From Toxonevra muliebris (Eukaryota; Arthropoda; Insecta; Diptera; Pallopteridae): DNA of 64,000 nucleotides. Position numbers and translations under genes: made by a program. The stretch covers positions 114,239,388 through 114,303,387 of the forward strand of contig OY829326.1 of NCBI GenBank assembly GCA_963691655.1, in the 5' to 3' direction. The notes beneath the pieces are model-generated. The model searched no databases. It saw only the letters and a list, made by a program, of their open reading frames with translations, and was not told the DNA's origin. Shown one piece after another: positions 48,206-59,583 of this stretch; positions within the stretch are counted from its first letter, which is position 1; each line of letters starts with the position of its first letter.

Positions 48206-49428
48206 TTGGGAGTATGAATGTATAAACTCATATTTTTTTCGTAATTTCGAAATTTATTGTGAAAAAGTGATTATAAATTTATTCTTTAAAGTATTGTCCA
48301 TCGTTAGCCACAACCTTTTCCCATCTTTCTGGTAGCATACGGATTCCGCGTCGAAAGAACTCCTCATCTTTTGAGACTATCCACGAATCGACCCATTTTT
48401 TGAGTTCTTCGAAAGAACGGAAGTGCTGTTCAGCCAGGCCATGTGTTATCGATCGGAACAAGTGGTAATTAGAAGGAGCAATGTCTGGAGAATACGGCGG
48501 GTGGGGTAGCACTTCCCATTTCAGCGTTTCCAAGTATGTTTTTAGTTGCCTTAACTGGCCTCTTATCTTTTAATGCTCGGCTCAAACGCATCAATTGTAG
48601 TCGGTAGCGGTCGCCAGTGATCGTTTCATTCGGTTTCAACAGCTCATAATACACGACACCTTTAATATCCCACCAAATACACAGCATGAGCTTGGATCCA
48701 TGGATGTTAGGATTTGCCGTTGATGTTGATGCATGTCCGAGCGGTCCCAATGATCTTTTACCCTTTGGGTTATCGTAACGTATCCACTTTTCATCGCCAG
48801 TCACAATACCATGCAGAAAACCCTTTCTTTTCTGTCGTTCAATCAGCAGTTCACATGTGAAAAATTGTCGTTCGATGTCTCTCGGCTTCAATTCGTACGG
48901 CACCCAATTTCCTTGCTTTTGAATCATTCCCAATGCTTCTAATCGTTTAGAAATGGTTGATTGATCAACTCTTAAAGATTCTGCAAGTTCTTGTTGAGTT
49001 CGACATGAATCTTCCTCGAGTAATGCCTTCAATTCTTCATCTTCGAACTATTTCGGGCCGCCTGAACGTTCCCTGTCTTCAACATCAAAATCACTACTTT
49101 TGAAACGGGCATACCACACCTGACACATTCTAACGTCTATAGCACAGTCAGGATAAGCTTCAGTGAGTAAACGATGTGCTTCAGTTGCGTTTTTCTTTAA
49201 ATGGAAGAAGCAAATTAAAACTTCCCGCAAACCTTGTTTTGTTGGCACGAAATTCGACATTTTCAGCTATAGTAAAACACTTTTGTAAAATTATGAAAAT
49301 TGACAGATCAATTCTTATAGTATTTTTGGCGCTCTTCGAGATAGAATAGCTGTCAATGTCAAAAAAATGGCGCGTATGATAGATATAAAGTTAGTCACAA
49401 TTACGAGTTTATACATTCATACTCCCAA
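48206..49428 (-). mobile_element. Mariner (mauritiana-type) element, 1223 bp
   Basis: Perfect 24-bp inverted ends begin TTGGGAGTATGAATG (48206-48229 and complement 49405-49428), flanked by TA (48204-48205, 49429-49430). The length is about 60 bp short of a typical mariner, in keeping with an internal deletion in the transposase. Confidence 0.95.
48279..49260 (-). pseudogene. Mariner transposase, inactivated
   Basis: It starts MSNFVPTKQGLREVLICFFH at 49260. The N-terminal helix-turn-helix region is followed by an in-frame TAG at 49048-49050 (after SGGPK), then continues with the second HTH (QQELAESLRVDQSTISKRL) and the linker WVPYELKPRD. The first catalytic Asp is present in VTGDEKWI. A deletion of about 65 bp with frameshift at about 48560 removes the HDN segment that carries the second catalytic Asp. 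The third Asp is replaced by Asn in SPDIAPSNYHLF. The C-terminus (LPERWEKVVANDGQYF) is intact. It matches Mos1-like, mauritiana-subfamily transposases. Three independent defects make it dead, although the outer TIRs could still be used by a partner transposase. Confidence 0.95.
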
Positions 49429-49779
49429 TACAGTTTATCACCGGCTCGGCAATTTGTTGTTACTTGGTGGTGTTGCCATTTCCTACCAAAAGGTTTGGAA
49501 ATTTGTGAATTTTTTGCTGTATATTTCAGTTAGTTCCCCGAGGTTAATGAAGTATGGTTTGCCTAAGAATTTCGCTCCGGATCGTACATAAATGTGATAA
49601 TAATTTACTTCGTAATTCAAAACGCTTGGAAAAATTTGTACCAGTGCAATGAGCAACATAATATTAGGTCGGATCAACTAGAAAGCTTATTCAAAGCTCT
49701 TTCCATATTATTTCTCATCCTTTTATATTCACAGCGTTTTGCAATTCACTCCAAAGCGATCAATGTAGCTTTACGGAGG

Positions 49780-51400
49780 AATGCAGTCTTGCATTCCTAA
49801 TAAAATGTTTAACATTAAACCGAAAAATAACACATGGTTTAACGGGACTTGCAAATTATCAGTCAGGTCCAAGAAGTTACTTTCACGAACTGGCAATCAA
49901 ATGAGAATGCCAATAATGAACAGTTGCGTTAACAGGCAAGTTCGCTGTCACTCTAAGGAGCCAAAAGTTGCTATACGAACAGCGCTAAGTCAAGCATAAA
50001 ATCTTACAATTAAATAGATGTAATAATAACTTTTGGTCATTTATAAAGAGCGTAAAAAACCAGACGTCTTCGTCAATTATAATTTTTTTTTACAGGTGAG
50101 CGCCTCGTCACTATCTCGGTTGATAAAGCGAACCTGATAGCTAAAATTATCGCAAAGAATTCTTCCCTGCCAGCTAGCAATCAACCACTACCACACTGTA
50201 TCTTGTGATATGCCTGAGATACACTTTCAAATACGTGTAGTCACGTTTGGGGCCCAAAGACATTGTACATCGTCTATTGAGGGTATATGTGTCAACGCTG
50301 GTGCGACCGTTACGTAATCTTTTCAATACTTCATACGCTAGTGATGTGTTCCCATCTTGTTAGAAAGTTGTTAACGTCCAACCCGTTCCTAAAAAGGGTA
50401 AGATTACGCTACCTGCAAATTACCGCTCCATCGCAATCTGTTCTACACTATCCAAGGTCATGGAAAGTGTAGTTAACTTTCACTTGGTCAAATATTTAGA
50501 TCAAAACTAACTGCTTAGTGGTCGCCAATAGGGTTTTCGTCGTAATCGCTTAACAGGCGATCTCATGGCGGTCTTCATAGAGAACTGAAACCATAGTGTC
50601 CATCGCTTAAGCTAGAGCAAAGCGGTTGCTCTGGATATTTCCAAGGCATTTGAGCGAATGTAGCTTGAAGCTCAGGGGGGTTACTCTGTTGTTCTATTCG
50701 AAAGGCAGTTTTATTCGATCCGAAAATGCATAAAATTAAATCTGAACATCGAACAAATATTATTCGAAAATGTTTTCTAGAGTACCGATCGTTCGAATTC
50801 GAGTAAATTTTCTTTCGAATCGAACTACAGAGTAACCCCCCTGGTGTCGAAACTGATTGCTTGTGGGGTTACTAATAACTTCACTCGATGTATCACGAGT
50901 TTTTTAAGCGACCGCTCTATTTGTGTTGTAATATATAATATTACTTCGGAAGGTCGTGCCATTAATACTTGATTGCCGCAAGGTTCGGTCCTCTTCTCAA
51001 CCCTTTTCCTTATCTTGATCAACGACCCTCTGTTATTGACTAAGGACCCTATTCACTTTTTTGCAGATGGCAGCACCATTTGCCATTTATACATCTGTAT
51101 AAAACGCCCTAACTCTTTGAAGATTGAGAGAAAATGACATGCTATGAATGACTCACTCAATAATGATCTCCAATCAATCTCCGAGTGCAGTCTCACGAAC
51201 ACAATTGAATCCAACGCACTTAAGATTCAATGCAGACTGGAGTTCCTGGACCGTATTCTCTATTCAATCTTTGGAACATCGTAGAAACGTGGCCAGGGCG
51301 ACTCTATTCGTGGTATAGGATTATGGGATAGGCTCCCTGCAAATATGTTATGATCTCTCCAAATTTAAAACAAACGTCTACAGATAATTTGTCCTCTTTC
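49780..51400 (+). pseudogene. Reverse transcriptase ORF, degenerate
   Basis: Pieces in order are WFNGTCKLSVRSKK (linker, 49838), VNGERLVT-like (50094), NVQPVPKKG and ANYRSIAICSTLSKVMES (50370-50470, RT finger motifs), LDISKAFERM (50631-50660, catalytic motif A with its Asp), FLSDRSICVV after the MITE (50905), LPQGSVL (50974), and FADGSTICH (51055), where the usual FADD box has Asp changed to Gly. At least eight stops or frameshifts are visible, and 51200-51240 is internally deleted. In the family this enzyme copies its own RNA at a nicked target; this copy cannot. Frames 49594, 49781, 50287 and others are pieces of it or shadows. Confidence 0.85.
50673..50843. mobile_element. 171-bp MITE inside LINE relic
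   Basis: The terminal 17 bp CAGGGGGGTTACTCTGT are perfect inverse copies, and similarity extends to 32 bp with two mismatches (50673-50704 and 50812-50843). The element splits the RT just after motif A (between the Glu-Ala and Val-Ser-Lys codons). No target duplication is visible. TTCGAA and ATTCGA motifs recur inside. The superfamily is unclear. Confidence 0.88.
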
Positions 51401-51782
51401 TTCCTCTCAATCAGCATCTTTCTTTCTCAATCAGCACAATGGCCTGCATTTATATGGGAAATATAATGAGTGTTGACCATATCATTAAAAAAATATATAC
51501 TAGGGCCTTTATGTGAATAAAATAATTCATTTCCAGCTAAAATTCTTTTAAACTTAAAATCCCCTACATTTTCATTTGTATAAATTCTAAACGCGATTTG
51601 TTTCAGATTTCCCTTAAAGAAAATCAGGAGCTTATTTTAAATCTCCATCAACTATCACTGGCTAGCAATGAACAATCGAATAATTTTAGTTTGCCTATTA
51701 TAAATTTCAGTTTTATCAATTAGAAGCGAATGTCGCTCGAAATTTGCTGATGCATCCGCATGTTTTTTTTTTTGTTTATTAA

Positions 51783-53280
51783 CCCTTCTGTTATCTTAAG
51801 GTCATTTCGTGACCTTTTTTTGCTTTAATTGCCCATATTTCCTAAAGCAAACAGAATTCTGGCATTTCCTTCCACGATATCTTTGATAATTATCTATCAC
51901 GTAAGAAAATATGAAAAATATTTTATTTGCATTCTGAAATAAGTGGCAAAATCAAAACTTACGTAAACACACCTTAGGGTCATCTGGTGACCATAGTATA
52001 ATTCTCGCTTATTCTCGCCCAAGAATTGACAGACAAGCTTGCTCCTGTTTGACATTTGTATGAAAAGTGGGTGGTTAATTTATCTCTACTCTTTTCTCCA
52101 TGTAAAAATATTACCGTAGATGAACAGCTAATTACATTTAGAGGCAGATGCCCATTCAAGGTCTGCATACCTAGTACACCAAGTATGTAAGTTCGGACTA
52201 AAAACATTGATAGCTGCGGGCGTTCGCAAAAGTTCTGCTTGAATTTGTTTGTTTGTTTGGGAAAATAGTATGCCTAAATTTAACACCAGAACGAAGCCAA
52301 AGGTCAACAAAGACTCGTGTTAGATCTGGTAAGCAAATATCAGGGGTAGAATATTACAACCGACCTGTATGTTGCAGTAAGGACAATTTATGACTCTTAC
52401 CACTGTTTATCAGTTTAAAAATTTTCAATGATCGAATTACAATTGTTCAGTACATTCCGAAAAAGTATAAAATGGTTTGAATTGATTACATCCCGATAAA
52501 ATGAATCTTGAAAATCATATGAAAAAATTGCCAAAAACTGTCAAGTTTTATAACTCAACAAAACTTGGGCTTGATACAATTGACCAACTGATTGAAAAGT
52601 ACACGTGTGAGAATAAAACTAACCGCTGGCTGATTCTGAAATGCAGCGATTCGATAGATGATGCACAAAAGAGAAGCAAGCCAACGTTCCAGAAGAATCT
52701 AACTAAAGGAAAATTAGGCTTGCAGTTTCATAAAGGTGGGTTATTTATTCCTAAAGAGAAAATAAAAAATTTACTTCAATAGCATAAAAACTCTTGAAGA
52801 GAGCCCAAACTTAATTACCTCAATATAATGACAACTGCATTGACGCCCAAAAAGAACCCACTAAATATTGAAAGAGGCATATAATGTTATTGCTCATACT
52901 AAATAGCTGGTCCTTCGATAAATTCGTAGTAAATGAAGAATTTTGTCATGTTATGAAATAAATTCTTGTTTTTTTAAGAATAAATAGTCAAACTGCAAAT
53001 CTAATTTTTGCTTTAGATTCTTTGGTTTTACAGAAACTGAAAATTCGGTGTGCTGTACGAAGACTTATGTCCTTCATTGTATACAAAATATATTTTTTAT
53101 TATTATTTTATATTATTATACCTAATAATTTTAGTCTTGAAAGTTCTATTTAAATTAATTTATTTTTGAAAATGTATTGAAAATTACCGATTTTCTTTTG
53201 GAATAAATGAAAAATTCATAGTAGGTCATTTCGTGACCTTATAAACACAAGTGTGATTTTTTCTTAGGATAACAGAGGGG
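51783..53280 (+). mobile_element. piggyBac-family relic, 1498 bp
   Basis: It is flanked by TTAA (51779-51782, 53281-53284). The ends are CCCTTCTGTTATC and CCCCTCTGTTATC (complement of right). A subterminal palindrome AGGTCATTTCGTGACCT occurs at both ends (51800-51816 and 53223-53239), with a variant GGTCATCTGGTGACC at 51978-51992. Pieces of transposase lie inside. The full family element is about 2.4 kb, so about 1 kb of this copy is missing. Confidence 0.9.
52090..52782 (+). pseudogene. piggyBac transposase fragments
   Basis: Plus-strand ITVDEQLITFRGRCPF followed by KVCIPSTPSKY (52110-52195) matches the region of the first catalytic Asp (the DEQL box). A stretch VQYIPKKYKMV lies at about 52448, and KTVKFYNSTKLGLDTIDQL (52534-52590) matches the box with the third Asp; YTCENKTNRW follows, as expected for the family. 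The second Asp region has been lost between 52200 and 52440. The open frame 52501-52782 (93 residues) is only the end of this pseudogene and probably not an independent gene, because the first Met lies in the middle of a conserved segment. No cysteine-rich C-terminal finger is seen. Confidence 0.88.
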
Positions 53281-53415
53281 TTAATAAAAGTTATTTACCC
53301 AAAAAATGTAAGCATTTTTATGAGATTTTTTAGTAGACTATGAAAATTAAATGTAGGTGTTAATTTTCAAAGTCTTGACTACTGGTCCATGTTTTATGAC
53401 AGGCTAAAAGAACGT

Positions 53416-53514
53416 ATGTATGTAGTCATCACAACGTAGAATCGTGGCAGATTCCGGAACGGCCGTCTGATTTGCCCGTTTGCACCGTTGTTGTTGTGAT
53501 GATTACATACATAT
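53416..53514. repeat. Short hairpin with GC-rich loop
   Basis: GTATGTATGTAGTCATCACA (53416-53435) pairs with TGTGATGATTACATACAT (53495-53512). The loop contains CCGGAACGGCCG and is much richer in GC than its surroundings. It abuts the MITE that starts at 53515. Confidence 0.6.
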
Positions 53515-53744
53515 CTGTTGTCACAAGGCATAACAACACAACTCAAGTTTTGTCGAATTCAAGTTATTCTTATAATTGATTTCATATTGTGTCAAAATTT
53601 TATAAATATCGGTTCAGTGGTTTATGAGATATTAAAGGAAAAATAGCACAACTTAAATTGATTTATATTAGCATTTGAATCTTTAAAGTGCTCTCCTGTA
53701 AAATTCAAAAAACTGACTTATGCTGTTATGCCTTGTGACCACAG
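53515..53744. mobile_element. 230-bp MITE, copy 2
   Basis: Full-length sibling of 2179-2408, same orientation, same length; its right end complement is CTGTGGTCACAAGGCATAAC. No clear target duplication. Confidence 0.85.
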
Positions 53745-55573
53745 AAATATCCTTTAAGCCAGTCATACATTACTTAAAATGAAGCATTTTTAATTCAAAA
53801 CTTATTTTAATTAATTTAAAATCACAATTTTGATTTCGAAGTCGATCAAGATTCGCAATAAGGCCCTCAGTACGAATAATCTTCTAAACTGTAATTTAAT
53901 ACTTATTGTTCACATGAGTTTATCAAATTCTCGAGAATTGTGTTATGTAAAATAAAATAAAAATAATTAATATTTTTTTAAAGAAATATTTGTTATCCCA
54001 AAAATCAAAATATTTATAATTTTGATAAACGAACACAATTCATATTACCAGTTATAACCAGAACCAGAAATGAGTGAAATTAAATGATTCACACACTCAT
54101 TTGCACACATTTTGCTAACATTAAAATATGAAAATCAAAAGTACAAAGTTTAAGCTTTACTATTACTACAACAATAACAATAAAATGTTAGCATTTTATC
54201 AGTAAAAAAAAGAAGATATTTTTTCAAAAAAAAAAAAAAAAAGTACCTTAATACATATCTACATTATAGAAGAAGGTAAAGGTATAGAGTATAAAAATTT
54301 GTTAGCTTGTAGTTGTTGCTGTCGTAGTGTTTTGGTAGTAGGTGGCAGTAAGTAGCGTGTCTGCAAATGGCAAGCTGTTTCAATAGCTTCTACTAGTAAT
54401 GCTAACATCACTTCTATTACTGCTGTTGTTGTTGGTGTTGCTATTAAATATCCAGCGCATCGCATCGAAGAATAAGACAATGGGTTTCATGTTACTTACA
54501 TACGTTCAGCTCAACAAAATTAACTCAACTCACAGTGGGGTAGAGCGTGCAGAGGGTAGAGTGAATATCTAAAGTTCGAATGGCAGGCAGACTGTCGGCA
54601 CGGCTCAAGAGGCGTAATGTTAAATTGAAGTTATTAAATTAATTAACACAACAACAACAACGGTAGCAACAACAATGGTTGTTGTCGCTGATGAAAACAA
54701 TCTGAACAATCTCTATGTGTTCATGTTTCACTTTTCACTTTACTGAAAATTCCAAGATTTTGTTATGGAAAAATATAAACAAAATGTTTTATTTTTTTTA
54801 CTTTTTGCATTGAATGAAAGTGAATTTTTTTGCTTTTTGCTTTTAATATTTTTCATACTATCAGACAATAGTAAAATTCACACAAAAATTATAATTATAG
54901 AATTTAATGTTAAATGCGATGTTAAATGCCGCTAAATTGTGGTAATTATTTGATGTCATTTTTTTCACTCAACAAATTTCCAATAGATGAATAAATGAAT
55001 ATCTCTGTGTAACTATATCTGTAATTAAAGATATTGGAAAAGATTCTAGTTTCTAAAGAATTTTGGCATGAATTTTAATTAATATACAAGAAATACTTAA
55101 ACTTTTGTATATGCTTACAAAGGTAAGTGTCATAATTGTTTGTTGTTTTTTTTTGTTTACTTTTGCTCATAATTGTTGAAATTGAAATCGAAAGCATATT
55201 TTTTTCTTCTTTTGTTTTTGTTTTATATTATTAATTTGTTTTTGGTTTTTTTGTTTATTGTAATTGCAAAATTTAATGTGTATTTAACACGCATGCCAAC
55301 TCAAGTGCCCGCACTCATACTCACACAATGGATGGATGCCGTGGGTGTATTGAACTTTTCTTCTTATTCGCCAACTACAATTGCTCTTCTTCTTTTTTTT
55401 ACATACCTACATACACTTTTATTTATGATTTTATAGTTAAATAAATAAACATTTAATATACATATATACTGGGTACTCGTATAGTTACAGAGCTCAACAG
55501 TGTTTTTCTAACAGAGTACTATAGAACATGTTTGCTGAAGAAAATTCTAATTTTTTACATGCTTTTCAAGGTC
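53745..55573. other. Non-coding, simple repeats
   Basis: TTG/CAA repeats and poly-A/T runs. The last 8 bp before the next element begin its duplication at 55574. No gene supported. Confidence 0.5.
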
Positions 55574-55581
55574 AGTGGAGT

Positions 55582-56511
55582 TAAGGCCGTATTTAGGGGG
55601 GGGGGGGGGGGTGGCGGGAGGTTTGGGGGTTCTGACCGCTCCCCCGAAATGTGGAAACTTTATTCTAATTTTTTAGATTAATTGCCAATGGATGGAAAAA
55701 AGTCAAAATAAAATCTATTTAACCATCGGTTTTTTATCTAAAAAGTCAAATATAAAAAATAAATTTGAAATCTTAGTTACTCTAAGCGATCAAATCCGAT
55801 TTGTTTTCTTCGACATGAGGTTTGACTACGGATTCAAAAAGAGAAGGTGATACTAAGCACTCCTGCATTCATAGTTTTTCTGGGTCAGTAACTGTTTTTG
55901 ATTTAAGGTTTCGTTCTGAATCAGTTTGAAAAGTTTAAAAATTAATAAAAATGGAAAAAATTATCGGATCCTTGTAAAACGTTACGTGATGGGTAGTTTT
56001 TGACCTCAGATTCGTGTTCAACGTGAAAAATTGTTTCGCAAAAACTCCATCTTATTAGCAAAACCCATCTTAAAATTAATTTTATAACGCATTATTGCTC
56101 AGAGCACCACGACTAGAAAGATCTCTTTCAATGAGGTGACTTCACAAATTTAGGGAATATAAGCCAACCTCATCCGGGTTCCTTATCATTGATAATGGCT
56201 CAAATTCCCAATGATGATCATCACCTGAAAAAAATGAGCCTCTACTATTTTTGGTAATTGAATAATATTTATTTGAAAAAATTTAATTTGATTATTTTGG
56301 GAACTTTTTGTCACTTCTGGCCATTTTTTTGAGGTTAGGATTAAAAAAATCGGAAAATTTTTCCTAAAATTTTAATTTTATAGGGTCCATCAAATGTATC
56401 ATTGATTTAATTTATTGTATTTAAAAATCAGTTTGATAAAAATTATTTATGAATATTTTCTTCAAATGAAAACCTCCGCCCCCCCAAAAAAAATTTCTGG
56501 CTACGGCCATG
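55582..56511. mobile_element. hAT-type element, 930 bp
   Basis: A perfect 8-bp direct repeat AGTGGAGT lies at 55574-55581 and 56512-56519. The ends are TAAGGCCGTA (left) and CATGGCCGTAGCC (complement of right), each followed by a G-rich tract (a run of 16 or more G at 55596-55611 on the left; GGGGGGGCGGAGG on the right). The interior shares segments with 5575-5750 and 7310-7437. No transposase. Confidence 0.82.
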
Positions 56512-56532
56512 AGTGGAGTCATACCATCGTAA

Positions 56533-56960
56533 TCAATGGCTGCACTCACGACACTCATCAATTGCTAAACAGTTGCAGCTCATCAGTTTTCGTGTCGTGA
56601 ACCTGCTGCTAGCGTTAGCGTTAACTATTCTATTGTGAATATTTTTTTTGCTATTTTTCCTCTTTAACAAAACCAAAAATTTAAATAATATATATAAATA
56701 ATTTAATGTTTTTGCAAAAGATCTTTGTCGAAGGCTTTAATATGAATATGTTTTGTCAAATATGAAAGCCATAATAAACAAATGAATATATATAGAAAAA
56801 ATAGATAAACATAAGCCGCTGTACAAAAATCAAACGATGAAAAGTAACATACAAATTTTTCGCTACCCAAAATGGCGCTTGCTTACTAAAAAAGGTGCCA
56901 TTCACAATAGAATTTTACAACTGTTTAGGAATTGATGAGTGTCGTGAATGCAGCCAATGA
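56533..56960. mobile_element. 428-bp MITE
   Basis: The ends are 43-bp inverse copies with three or so mismatches: TCAATGGCTGCACTCACGAC at 56533 and TCATTGGCTGCATTCACGAC as the complement of 56941-56960. Further inverse similarity (TTCTATTGTGAAT) follows inside. It lies 21 bp from the hAT-type element to the left. No clear target duplication. Confidence 0.8.
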
Positions 56961-58090
56961 CTATGTATATATGTAAACCTCAAAAACTGAAAGTTTGGTG
57001 TCTTAGACAAATAAGTTCCTCATGGTTTTATAAAAATTACTTGTTTTTACTTCAACCTCCGATCTCCCCTTCCTACCTTAATTTTTAAAGATATTTAATA
57101 AATTTCAAAAAATAAAATGATTTTAAAAAAGGGAAATGGAGTTGATTTCAAAACAAAAAAACGTTTAGCATTTTATAAGGAACAACTCAGCCGCAGACCG
57201 CAAACTCTAGCTCTTCAAGTTTATCTACATGGTTAAACGTGATACCCGTCGACCTTTAAATGCAGGTCAAAAAAGAACATAACGTGCTGGACTATAACTT
57301 TATTTAGCACAATATTATATTTTAATACTATACAAAAGTTTCCAGTAAAAAATTGTATTTGTTGGACTGTGTTATTATATGTGGTTCCTATGTGTGAAAA
57401 TATTGTAATTGCATATATTAAAAACATATTAAAATTACATTATAAAACAGCAAGAATTACCTGTTGAAATTGGTTCCATTTTAAAGATATGAAATGCTTA
57501 TATAATATTTACTAAAACCAAATGTTGTCGTGTACTATGCATTTTGCATTGAACAATTTAAAATTTTTAACAATTACTGGAAATGATCTACTGTACTTGA
57601 AAATTAATTTGACGAGAGAGTCTAAAGTGTAATCAAAAATTATGAAACAACTAACTATGTATTGTTGTCTCTTTTTTTCAAACCAAAAATTCAAATTTTA
57701 TACATCCATCAAAAAAAAAAAAATGAGGAGAAAATAATTATTGAGACAGCTACACTTCAGCACCATACCACCCACCTACCCACCCTTTGGACCATTACCC
57801 TATACATGACTACACTAGGTAAACGTTTGCGGAACCTATTATAAAGTTTTCGAAAAAATAATTCACATCGAAAAATATTTGGAGACCCTGAAGGTCAAAA
57901 TTATGCGAGACCAATAAAGTTTAATTGTTTTTATTTTTTATTGTAAATCCATTTTGTTTTTAAATTCTAGTTGGATGATTTTGACAGAACCTCTAAATAA
58001 TTTTTGATGAGAAATACTTGTATTTTCTTTGAAGATAGTTGGCTATTTTTCCTAGCAGTTAATTCATTCAAGGTAATTTTTTTTAAAAAA
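56961..58090. other. Non-coding; contains one dispersed repeat
   Basis: 57240-57377 is the inverse copy of the ACACAGTCCAACAAAT repeat at 31345. Otherwise AT-rich with no gene seen. Confidence 0.45.
57240..57377 (-). repeat. ACACAGTCCAACAAAT repeat, copy 2
   Basis: The minus strand reads ACACAGTCCAACAAAT near 57372 and TTATAGTCCAGCACGTTATG near 57280, matching 31345-31485. Confidence 0.55.
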
Positions 58091-58480
58091 ATTGGACTTA
58101 CGATGTTGTGACCGTAAGCGACCCCTAGTATTTTTCAATGATGAAGATTTTCTCCGAAAGTAAATGGTTGTTTTATCAAACGGTTAATCTAATATAAAAT
58201 TATTGCAAAAATAATTTTATTATTTTCGGGTATATTTCATAAAAAAAAATGGACTTAATTGGTTTTGACCTCCGGTCGCCCTAGCTACTTTTGAATAAGA
58301 ACAGTTTTCTTGGAAAATTCTTTATTATTTTTCCTAACGGTTTTTGCGATATTGCAAAAAAAAAAAAAAAAGAAGTTTTTTCTTTCAAGAGTTAATTTTG
58401 TGAAAAAGGTTGAACTTGATGGTTTTGACTTTCAATAATCTCAATTACTTTTTAATGGCAAAAATTTTTCTCGACGATTT
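58091..58480 (+). repeat. Diverged tandem repeat, about 155-bp unit
   Basis: Units start near 58093, 58250 and 58405 with TGGACTT or TTGAACTT followed by a TTTTGACC-like phrase, then TTTTTCAATGA/TTTTGAATAAG and CCTAACGGTTTTT-like phrases. A decayed unit precedes at 57960. Identity between units is low, so it is old. Confidence 0.6.
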
Positions 58481-59410
58481 TATGGCCTCATACAACACCT
58501 CAAAGAGGGGTAAAAGGAATGCACGCACAGACACGATTTCGTCGCAGCGATGTCGCAGCATTTTCGGCGCTTCAAACTCTATAACTTTGAAATCGCATGT
58601 TACGTCACCCTGCCGCGATTTTGCAGCTCTGTTGATTTACTTTTTGCTTATTTTTTCTGCCCAAAAATTTAAAAAAAATTTGCTTTTTGTTATAAAATAA
58701 AACAAAATGCGATATTTTCACACATTTTCTATTAACTTTTCCATATCGAACATTTTTCAATAAGTTTTAAAATCGCAAGAAAACTAATTTAAATAACACA
58801 ATGCGAAAAAAATTTGGGTGACAAAAATCTACGAAACGTGACTAGAAAATTTGGAAAGCTTACGATGTTAGTAGTTGATGAAAAAGATATTGAAAAGTTA
58901 GCTCCGGTTTAGGATTAATTGATGTTTGAAGTCGAACCCTTTGGAGCTTCGTTATTTCCTTAAAATAAATCTGATTTGTTTTGCTATTTGTAGTCCTTAA
59001 AATCACTTAGCACTCGCCAATGATCTTGTAATTTTGCACACTCATTTTCAAAAGAAAGCAGTTTAAGAATCTCTAACCAGAATTGGACAATTCAAAATGG
59101 CGGATCAATTTTTAAAATATTAACTGACAGTCGATTACCATAAAATTTCGCATACTAATAACGTATTAACAAAATATTAATATGTTAACCAATTGGCGTC
59201 CACACTTTGTTTTAACTTAAACTTTATGATTTTTCAAATCTAACAATCATTTTTATATACTCAATGAAATTTTTCTACTGATGCCTTATCGATTGTAACA
59301 TAATAACGTACTATTACATTAACCCATTGGCGCTCAAAATTTTTTATTGTAGTTTTAATTTTCTGGTTTTTGGTTCAAATTTCAGAAATGTTTGGATGGT
59401 AAACACGGAG
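58481..59410. other. Non-coding
   Basis: A GC-richer patch with GTCGCAGCGATGTCGCAGC lies at 58541-58559. TTAACCAATTGGCG (59185) and TTAACCCATTGGCG (59319) are repeated phrases that may be old piggyBac-type ends. No gene seen. Confidence 0.45.
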
Positions 59411-59560
59411 TTCCTTTCGGGACCGTAAGGAAACCAGAGGAGATAGTGCAAAAACGAATCAAAATCTGCCAAAGATATTTTACACTTCTACAGGCCTGAA
59501 CTTTCTTGGGTCGTCGGTGACCCTGTGGCTTTCAATGAGATTTTTTTTTACAAACTTTCT
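59411..59560. repeat. Fragment of 11844-12448 MITE family
   Basis: CCTTTCGGGACCGTAAGGAA and CCAGAGGAGATA and, further on, CACTTCTACAGGCCTGAACT match the left third of the element at 11844-12448. The TTAA-side terminus has decayed. Confidence 0.7.
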
Positions 59561-59583
59561 CTGTACATTAATTAAAATTTTTC

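Larger units (their letters stand above)
49600..51510 (+). mobile_element. Non-LTR retrotransposon relic (jockey/CR1-like)
   Basis: It is a plus-strand LINE remnant with many stops and shifts, interrupted by a 171-bp MITE at 50673-50843. Sequence similarity begins in the endonuclease-RT linker (IPNKMFNIKPKNNTWFN at about 49786) and runs to the C-terminal tail (WDRLPANML at about 51330). The 5' half with the endonuclease is missing, and 51510 is an estimated 3' end near a run ATTAAAAAAATATAT. Confidence 0.85.

Noticed and set aside
52501..52782. 93-codon frame as a stand-alone small gene
   Set aside because: Its content is the third-Asp region of piggyBac transposase, inside a TTAA-flanked relic.
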